Shown here: one piece after another, positions 1 to 5,072 of the stretch
Numbering within the stretch: the first letter of the stretch is position 1
Layout of the letters: every line of letters begins with the position of its first letter
Assembly: GCA_025980625.1 (NCBI GenBank)
Contig: JAICXG010000121.1
Location: 1-8,348, forward strand
Reading direction: 5' to 3'
DNA from: Chthoniobacterales bacterium
Lineage (GTDB): Bacteria > Verrucomicrobiota > Verrucomicrobiia > Chthoniobacterales > UBA10450
DNA length: 8,348 bases
Program-made: the position numbers and the translations under genes
The notes under the pieces: generated by a model
The model's input: only the letters and a program-made list of their open reading frames with translations
What the model was told of the DNA's origin: nothing
The model's database searches: none

Positions 1-222
1 CTTCGCTCCCGCGAGCAGCGTCGCTTCATCCGCCGGCACTGGTGATTTGTCGTTTTCGGCGCTGCCAATCGAGGCCGCGAGGGCGTGGTTCGCCAGGTAA
101 CGCTCCAGCGGCAATGGCGGTGCGTCATTACTCATGTTAACTCCACCCTGAGTCACAAAAAGAAACCCAGCCAAAGCGAGCAGGCAGGCTCCGACAATCA
201 TACCAACTAGGAATTTGATCAT
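1..222 (-). CDS. Membrane-anchored protein, probable c-type cytochrome (N-terminal part only)
   Basis: Reading down from the ATG at 222-220, 74 codons stay open to the window edge. The protein begins MIKFLVGMIVGACLLALAGF, a single hydrophobic helix at about residues 3-24. This is a signal anchor or uncleaved signal peptide that would place the rest in the periplasm. Then comes a proline-rich stretch (APPLPLERYLANHALAASIG, about residues 36-55) and PVPADEATLLAGAK at the edge. The last stretch resembles the region just ahead of the CxxCH haem motif in small anchored cytochromes c (pattern PADEANLLAGA...YRxHCAVCHG), recalled from memory. The haem motif itself would lie outside the window, so the assignment is inferred. 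No good Shine-Dalgarno sequence is seen upstream of the ATG. An in-frame ATG at residue 30 would remove the anchor and is less likely. The gene is divergent from the HAF-repeat gene. Confidence 0.55.
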   Translation of the reverse strand, partial: MIKFLVGMIVGACLLALAGFLFVTQGGVNMSNDAPPLPLERYLANHALAASIGSAENDKSPVPADEATLLAGAK

Positions 223-554
223 AGGCAATTAGCGCGAGGCTGCGGCCCGCAGTCCCGCGCGCCGTAAAATGGCTTAGGGCGGCGCTCCTCGCCACCAAAA
301 AAAAATCCAAAGAGCGACCGGACGGCGGAACCCCGCGCAGAGCGAATCGGCTGCGCCGGTTGTGTGCTCCAATGTGCCCGTGATTTTTGGGCCAAGGGTT
401 GCTTGCCTAACGATCACGAAATGAGCCCAACAATTTTTCGCAAACAAGATTCGTCATCCAGGCATGGTCAACGTAACAGTCCTGTTACCGAAACCTGCTT
501 GTCAGCCCGCATCCAGATCGCACCTTTTTTACCGATTAGTGCAAGGAAACCCGT
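223..554. promoter_or_regulatory. Divergent intergenic region
   Basis: This 332-base stretch separates the minus-strand cytochrome-like gene from the plus-strand HAF-repeat gene, so it should carry promoters for both. It contains an A9 run at 297-305, a 7+7 bp inverted repeat at 473-488, and the ribosome binding site of the HAF gene (AAGGA, 543-547). I could not find a convincing pair of -35 and -10 boxes. Short open frames crossing it have no ribosome binding site and look like chance. Confidence 0.4.
473..488. promoter_or_regulatory. Inverted repeat, candidate operator
   Basis: GTAACAG-TC-CTGTTAC is a perfect 7 bp inverted repeat with a 2 bp spacer, centred 74 bp upstream of the HAF-gene start codon. 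The size, with half-site centres 9 bp apart, would suit a dimeric helix-turn-helix regulator. The stem is too AT-rich and lacks a T-tract, so a terminator is unlikely. No regulator gene is visible in the window, and I cannot name the family that would bind it. Confidence 0.35.
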
Positions 555-1610
555 ATGGACAGAAACCGATTTCTCCATCACCGCGCTCACCTGCGGCAGC
601 TGGCCAGCGTGGCTGGCTTTGCCGTCGTCGTTTTTCTCACCACGGCGGCCGCTGCACAAACCTACACCATTACTGACCTCGGCACCTTCGGCAGCAACGG
701 GTCTTACAGTGCGAGCCAAGGCTACTGCATCAATGCGAGCGGCCAGGTTGCCGGACAATCCACTGCGCCGTCCCAGAAGATGAGTGACCCGGCGTTTCTC
801 TACAGCGCCGGACAGCTGATCAATCTCGGCACGCTTGGCGGCGAGTATGGCGTGGGGCGCGGGATTAACACCTCCGGCGAGATCGCCGGTTACTCAACGC
901 TTGCCGATGGGTCGTATCGCGCCTTTCTCTACAGCGGCGGCCAGATGGTCGCGCTCGGCACGCTCGGCGCTGACTACAGCGTGGGCTATGGCTTGAATGA
1001 TGCCGGTGATGTTGTCGGTTCCTCCGAACAGCTCGGCGGCCAGGAACACGCCTGCCTCTTTAGTAATGGACAAGTGATTGACCTCGGCACCCTTGGCGGC
1101 GACACAAGCACAGCCCATGGAATCAATAATCTCGGAGTGATCGTCGGCTATGCCTACAATGCCAAGGGCGACTTTCTTGGCTTTACCTATCAGAACGGCA
1201 CCATGACCGCTCTCGGGACGCTCGGCGGCAGTTGGAGCATCGCTTATGCGATCAATGATAACAACGAAATCGCGGGCCAGGCCTATACGAGAGGGAACCG
1301 CGCCGCCCACGCCTTCCGTCTCAGCAATGGCGTCATGGCCGACCTCGGCACGCTCGGCGGCTCCGGCTCATGGGGGTTAGCGATTAACAACAGTGGCACG
1401 GTGGTCGGTTTCGCCACGACCAAGGCTAACGATTATCATGCCTTTATCTCCACCGGCGGCGCCAGGATGCAGGACCTGAACAAACTCATCCCGCGGCACA
1501 GTGGCTGGGTGCTGGGAGAAGCCGATGGGATCAATGACGCCGGACAAATCACCGGCTACGGCAGTATCCATGGCGAGACTCACGCCTTTCTCCTGACACC
1601 GGCTTTGTAA
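555..1610 (+). CDS. Exported HAF-repeat protein
   Basis: This 351-residue protein is predicted to be exported. Residues 1-35 form a signal peptide, with a long basic start, a hydrophobic core VAGFAVVVFLTTAAAA and likely cleavage near AAAAQ/T. The rest is almost entirely repeats of the extracellular HAF family. Each unit reads roughly LGTLGG-x(7)-GIN-x(2)-G-x-(I/V)-(V/A)-G-x(n)-AFLYS-x-GQ. Units begin at residues 42, 91, 134, 177, 220 and 264, and a divergent seventh starts near 307. The signature L-G-T-(L/F)-G is kept in the first six and H/Y/R-A-F-L near each unit end. The ATG at 555 is supported by AAGGA seven bases upstream. No membrane anchor, sorting signal or enzyme domain is seen, so the product is probably periplasmic or released. 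The molecular role of HAF proteins is not established to my knowledge. The gene stands alone and converges on the kinase gene. Confidence 0.9.
   Translation: MDRNRFLHHRAHLRQLASVAGFAVVVFLTTAAAAQTYTITDLGTFGSNGSYSASQGYCINASGQVAGQSTAPSQKMSDPAFLYSAGQLINLGTLGGEYGVGRGINTSGEIAGYSTLADGSYRAFLYSGGQMVALGTLGADYSVGYGLNDAGDVVGSSEQLGGQEHACLFSNGQVIDLGTLGGDTSTAHGINNLGVIVGYAYNAKGDFLGFTYQNGTMTALGTLGGSWSIAYAINDNNEIAGQAYTRGNRAAHAFRLSNGVMADLGTLGGSGSWGLAINNSGTVVGFATTKANDYHAFISTGGARMQDLNKLIPRHSGWVLGEADGINDAGQITGYGSIHGETHAFLLTPAL
678..1607 (+). repeat. Coding tandem repeat, seven HAF units of about 129 bp
   Basis: Units start at 678, 825, 954, 1083, 1212, 1344 and about 1473. The spacing is 147, 129, 129, 129, 132 and 129 bp, so four of six intervals are exactly 43 codons. 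The start of each unit is marked by a CTCGGCACGCT(C/T)GGCGGC-like string, while the middle of each unit has diverged. The pattern fits an old internal duplication under selection for protein structure, not a recent DNA-level expansion. Confidence 0.85.
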
Positions 1611-1632
1611 ATACGGCCGCCTAACTACCCGG

Positions 1633-3669
1633 TCACGAAGTAACTTCTTCGACTGGTCGCATCGCCCGCTCGATGGCTGCTTCAAGTCTGGAAAAATCGA
1701 GCGGCTTGACCAGGTGCTCGGAAAAGCCGGCGGCGAGACTTTTCTCCAGGTCGGCTCCCATTCCGAAGCCGCTGATCGCAATCCCCCGCACTCCCGCGTT
1801 GCGCAGGTGAGTCATTAACTCCACACCGTTCCCATCCGGTAACCCGACGTCACTAATGAGCAGCTCGAAGGATTGTGTCCCGGCCAACTCAATCGCGGTG
1901 CGCAGATCGTGCGCGATCGCAACCGCATGCCCGCGCCGCGTGAGCAAGTTAGTGAGTGCGGCGCAGGTATCGACATGATCGTCGACCAAAAGAATCCGTA
2001 ATCGTGTGCGGGTCGCACGCGGCGGCTCCGAGCCATCGCGGCTGATCTCCGGCGCGCAGGAATCGACCGTCTGAAACTGGAGCCGAAAAATTGCGCCGCG
2101 ATCGTGTCCGTCGCTCGAGGCAAGCAGCGTCGCTCCATGCGCGTCGGCAATCGCTTTGGAGATTGCGAGACCCAACCCGAGGCCGCCGTAACGTCGCTGC
2201 ATCGCCGCGTGCCCCTGTTCAAAGGGAGTAAAGATCCGCCCGATCAGTTCCGGTTCCATTCCGACGCCCGTATCCTGCACCGTGATCGTGATCGTCTCGG
2301 GCTCCTGATTTCGCGAAATGATGAAAACCTTCCCGCGTTCGGGTGTGAACTTGATCGCATTCTTGAGCAGGTTCCAAATGATCTGCTGAAGCTTCGCCGG
2401 GTCGGCGAAAACACACGCATTCTCGGCGGCAAGATCGAATTGCAGGTCTAACTCCTTCGCGTCAATTTCGGCGCGGCATATTTCCACCGCCTGCCGGATC
2501 GCCTCGTGCGCATCGGTCGGTTCGCGCTCGATGTTGAATTTTCCGCGGACCACCCGAGTCAGATCGAGCAGGTCATCAATGAGCCGGCTTTCGAGAATGA
2601 CATTGCGCCGGATGGTGGCGAGCGCTTCGCGTATCTCTTTGCTGTCGCCGCATTCCGCTTCCAGGAAATCAACCAGCGCGAGCACCGGCGTGAGCGGCGT
2701 GCGTAGTTCGTGCGAGAGCATGGCAAGGAATTTGTCCTTCGTCTGGTCGGCGCGTTGAACCATCCGGTGTTGTTGCTCCAGCTCCGCCTCGGCCCGGCGG
2801 CGTTCCGCCAGCGCGGCTGCCAGTGTCATGGTGGTGATCGTCAACACCGCCGCCCAGGCCTGGAGAAGGAGGAGCGAGTCGTTAGGCGTACGGCTCACGA
2901 ATGGTCCTGTACCCGCGAGGGTCCCGCCCAGCGCAATCCCGGTTAGGATAACGACGCCTGTAATCGTCTCACGCTGCGTAAACCGGTAGGCTGTCCAGAG
3001 AATGAGTGGTCCGCAGATGAAGGCAATCGGGTAACGGCTGACAAACTCATGAAACCATTTCCCAAAGACCAGCTCGGCCAGCCCGGCGATCAAGACCAGC
3101 AACACAATTGCTTCCAGCGTACGCCGTCTCTCCTCTTGCCAGCGCGGCCGCGTCCACCACAACAAAATTAGCGGCGCGAAGATAAAATAACCGGTCAGGT
3201 CGCCGAGCCACCAGATCAGCCAGATGACGCCATAGTTTGACCAGTGAGCAAACCCGGCGAGCGCAAGACTCATCGGCCCGATCGATGCACTGATTACTGT
3301 GCTCACCGCCGCGATCAGGACAAACTTGAAGACGTCTTGCGCCCGATCGAAAACCGCGATCCCGCGCGCGAAACGGTTCACCAGCCAGGCGCCACAGAGC
3401 GCCTCCGCCGTGTTCGCGCCTGCAATGCAAAACGAGGTCGCGAGATTACCTGCGGTCGTCGCGTTGACGAGAAACGCGCCGATGAAAATTGCCGGCCAGG
3501 CCCGCAGCCCGAGCACGAGCAGAGCCGCGAACGCGATGCCGGCTGGGGGCCAGACCGGCGAAGCGCTCGGCTCCACGAAAGCCAACTGAAGACTGAGCTT
3601 ACCCGCGACGGCGTAAACGACCGTGAGCACGGTCAGGATCGCCATCCTGGAATATCGTCGCGAGATCAT
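1633..3669 (-). CDS. MASE1-domain hybrid sensor histidine kinase
   Basis: This 678-residue protein is an integral membrane sensor that should autophosphorylate and pass phosphate to its own receiver domain. Residues 1-285 are a MASE1-type sensor of about eight hydrophobic helices, with the signature ASPVWPPAGIAFAALLVLG at 36-54. A short coiled linker (288-312) leads to HisKA with the H-box SHELRTPL (His320). HATPase_c follows: N-box NLLKNAIKFT (Asn437), G1 DTGVGM (466-471), F-box FTPFEQ (480-485) and G2 GGLGLGL (495-501). A REC domain spans about 557-675, with acidic pair Asp563/Asp564, phosphoacceptor Asp607, Ser633 and Lys655. All catalytic residues are present. There is no DNA-binding or other output domain and no adjacent response regulator or Hpt gene, so its target must lie elsewhere. 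The ligand of MASE1 is unknown. The Shine-Dalgarno site is weak; Met9 is an alternative start. Confidence 0.95.
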   Translation of the reverse strand: MISRRYSRMAILTVLTVVYAVAGKLSLQLAFVEPSASPVWPPAGIAFAALLVLGLRAWPAIFIGAFLVNATTAGNLATSFCIAGANTAEALCGAWLVNRFARGIAVFDRAQDVFKFVLIAAVSTVISASIGPMSLALAGFAHWSNYGVIWLIWWLGDLTGYFIFAPLILLWWTRPRWQEERRRTLEAIVLLVLIAGLAELVFGKWFHEFVSRYPIAFICGPLILWTAYRFTQRETITGVVILTGIALGGTLAGTGPFVSRTPNDSLLLLQAWAAVLTITTMTLAAALAERRRAEAELEQQHRMVQRADQTKDKFLAMLSHELRTPLTPVLALVDFLEAECGDSKEIREALATIRRNVILESRLIDDLLDLTRVVRGKFNIEREPTDAHEAIRQAVEICRAEIDAKELDLQFDLAAENACVFADPAKLQQIIWNLLKNAIKFTPERGKVFIISRNQEPETITITVQDTGVGMEPELIGRIFTPFEQGHAAMQRRYGGLGLGLAISKAIADAHGATLLASSDGHDRGAIFRLQFQTVDSCAPEISRDGSEPPRATRTRLRILLVDDHVDTCAALTNLLTRRGHAVAIAHDLRTAIELAGTQSFELLISDVGLPDGNGVELMTHLRNAGVRGIAISGFGMGADLEKSLAAGFSEHLVKPLDFSRLEAAIERAMRPVEEVTS

Positions 3670-3809
3670 GGCCAGCTCAGCTCAAGTTTCCGGCATCACT
3701 ACGCTACGTCCGGCGAAGATCAACTACGGCAGATATGGCCGGGTCTGTCCTGCGGCCGGCATCCCAATCTCAGCTTAGCAGCTTTCCGAGAACTTCTTCC
3801 CCCTGGCTT

Positions 3810-4123
3810 CTAAGTTTTCTCTTCGACCTGATGTTTCTCGATCAAGTCCAACACCTGGTCGGGCGCGACGTCCTTTTCAAAACTGGGATAACTCACCGGA
3901 CTGAGTCACCTCAGCCCCCAGCTTGGTCGCGATCGCCTCAACAAGTATGACCGGGTGAGTCACCTCATGCTGAAGGTCCGGAGCAGGATCCACCAAAAAG
4001 CGATAGATGCACATAGACGAAGGCCATGCTGCCGGTGAAGCGAGTGATGCGATCGGCGAGCCGGATGCGCATCGACACGCGGCCGCGCTCCGCTCGTTTG
4101 CGTTCCACCACGGCGCGGACATT
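3810..4123 (-). pseudogene. Remnant of a DUF1003 membrane-protein gene
   Basis: Three minus-strand pieces, in the right order but different frames, match the DUF1003 layout as I know it. Piece 1 (about 4123-3989) reads NVRAVVERKRAER, then LADRITRFTGSMAFVYVHL and LFGG, the conserved stretch leading into the first membrane helix. Piece 2 (about 3981-3883) reads HEVTHPVILVEAIATKLGAE, the cytoplasmic C-terminal region. Piece 3 (3878-3810) reads EKDVAPDQVLDLIEKHQVEE-KT-stop, the usual C-terminal end. Between pieces 1 and 2 the two membrane helices, about 60-70 residues by family expectation, are missing, and the frame changes. Between pieces 2 and 3 one extra base in a run of four A (plus strand, 3879-3882) shifts the frame and makes a premature TGA. 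The N-terminus cannot be traced beyond about 4123-4200, where the next gene begins on the other strand. Without its membrane segment the gene cannot make a working product. Confidence 0.75.
3902..3967. repeat. 12 bp direct repeat pair inside the DUF1003 remnant
   Basis: TGAGTCACCTCA occurs at 3902-3913 and again at 3956-3967, exactly 54 bp apart. Each copy has complementary TGAG/CTCA ends. On the minus strand both copies read as Glu-Val-Thr, in HEVTHP and AEVTQS. The similarity continues weakly past the 12 bases, with CCGGT following each copy on the minus strand. It may be coincidence within related codons or a trace of slippage or conversion during decay. Confidence 0.6.
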
Positions 4124-4207
4124 GCGATCGCTTCGCTGCCGAGCCGCGCCGGGTCGAAGGCGCAATCTTGTCTTGCCGAACTGCGCGAGAGTTGAAATGC
4201 TGGCGCG

Positions 4208-4891
4208 ATGAAGAAGTGGAGCGCAGCGTTGGCAGTCTTGCTGCTTTGGCAAACGGAAGGCTTTGCTACGACCAAAGGTCTGAGTCAGATCGTAACTCCT
4301 GATCTCCAGGCGCCGGGCGATCTCTCGCTCAGTTTCCAGGCGCAGGATAAACGGATCGCCAATCCCTATGAACTCCAGGCGGAAATGGGACTGACACCCT
4401 GGGCAGAGATAGCCGTCTTCCAGGGGCTTGACCCCGGTGATCAAATCTTTGGAACCGAACTCGGCTTACTGACAAAAGAGCCATATTTGCTCTCGATAGG
4501 ATTCGTTAACTGGTCGCCGCGCCGTCACGTGGACCCGCAACCGTTTCTCGAGCTGGGCTATTACACCGAGCATCACAAGCTCATTGCAGGAGCAATCCAT
4601 GCCGGATACAAAAACGAAGCGATCCTTGGTTACGCCTATGACTTCAATCAAACCTGGCGAGCGCAAATTGATTTCCAAAGTGGGTCTGAGAACTCAACCA
4701 CGTTTGGCTTCACCTGCAATCTGACCCGGGACTTTCAGGTAAACCCCGCGCTCTACATCAGCAATGACTCGCGGCACGACATCTTTGGTTACGTCGTGTT
4801 TACTTACACGTTCCATCTCTGGGGCGAGCAGACGACCCCATCTCGGGCGCCGGCAGTTGAGAACCGGCCGGCAATTAACGCCCACCAATAA
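4208..4891 (+). CDS. Exported protein of unknown function, probable outer-membrane beta-barrel
   Basis: This 227-residue protein begins with a clear signal peptide, MKKWSAALAVLLLWQTEGFA, with likely cleavage after Ala20. The mature part starts TTKGLSQIVTPDLQAPGDLS and is rich in alternating polar and hydrophobic, aromatic-containing segments of 8-12 residues. Examples are DLSLSFQAQ, WAEIAVFQGL, YLLSIGFVNW, FLELGYYTE, AILGYAYDF and GYVVFTYTFHLWG. These look like amphipathic transmembrane strands, about 10 in all. The last strand-like segment (about 192-205) is followed by a 20-residue polar tail, unlike typical barrels that end in Phe. I recognise no named domain and no catalytic motif. No Shine-Dalgarno site lies just ahead of the ATG, but the signal peptide fixes the start. 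Its upstream region overlaps the decayed DUF1003 gene, so its promoter sits inside that remnant. It converges on the gamma-glutamyltransferase gene across a large hairpin. Confidence 0.8.
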   Translation: MKKWSAALAVLLLWQTEGFATTKGLSQIVTPDLQAPGDLSLSFQAQDKRIANPYELQAEMGLTPWAEIAVFQGLDPGDQIFGTELGLLTKEPYLLSIGFVNWSPRRHVDPQPFLELGYYTEHHKLIAGAIHAGYKNEAILGYAYDFNQTWRAQIDFQSGSENSTTFGFTCNLTRDFQVNPALYISNDSRHDIFGYVVFTYTFHLWGEQTTPSRAPAVENRPAINAHQ

Positions 4892-4943
4892 TCTGTCGCT
4901 AGCCTCATTTCAGCTTCCGCCTTCCGCTTTCCCTACCAGCCAT

Positions 4944-5065
4944 CTCACAAATAGCGCGTCATCCCGAGCGGAGCGCAGCGGAGTCGAGGGATCCCGTGGA
5001 GGTTACCTTAAAGCTTGCGCGCCGGGATCCCTCGACTTCGCTCGGGATGACGCGCCTTTTGTGAG
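4944..5065. repeat. Large imperfect inverted repeat between convergent genes (REP-like, possible bidirectional terminator)
   Basis: The left arm (4944-4996) and right arm (5023-5065) are reverse complements over most of their length. They pair CTCACAAA with TTTGTGAG-like ends, then GCGCGTCATCCCGAGCG (4954-4970) with 5039-5055 without mismatch. AGTCGAGGGATCCCG (4982-4996) pairs with 5023-5037, also without mismatch. The left arm has 10 extra bases, GAGCGCAGCG (4971-4980), that would bulge out. The loop is about 26 bases. A TTTT follows the GC-rich stem on the plus strand at 5057-5060, and the left arm has a matching AAA. The element lies 52 bp after one stop codon and 8 bp before the other, so it could stop transcription from both sides. 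Strings of the GTCATCCCGAG type recur as dispersed intergenic elements in several environmental phyla, by recollection. Confidence 0.85.
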
Positions 5066-5072
5066 CTGGCTT

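Noticed and set aside
274..305. GC-rich hairpin followed by nine A as a terminator
   Set aside because: The run is A, not T, on the plus strand. On the minus strand the T-run would come before the stem, so neither direction fits an intrinsic terminator.
364..783. A plus-strand open frame overlapping the start of the HAF gene
   Set aside because: It has no ribosome binding site, its product is low-complexity, and it overlaps the HAF gene, which has a good Shine-Dalgarno site and signal peptide.
1611..1632. Terminator between the convergent HAF and kinase genes
   Set aside because: The gap is 22 bp. The only nearby fold is a weak five-base stem (CGAAG/CTTCG) inside the kinase's last codons, without a T-tract.
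3244..3813. A 189-codon open frame on the plus strand
   Set aside because: It lies antisense to the kinase gene, has an Arg/Asp-rich low-complexity product typical of a shadow of GC-rich coding DNA, and has no recognisable domain.
3965..4444. A continuous 159-codon open frame on the minus strand as an intact gene
   Set aside because: Its first half is antisense to the well-supported exported protein gene starting at 4208. Only the part below about 4123 shows DUF1003 similarity, and it stops before the membrane region is complete.
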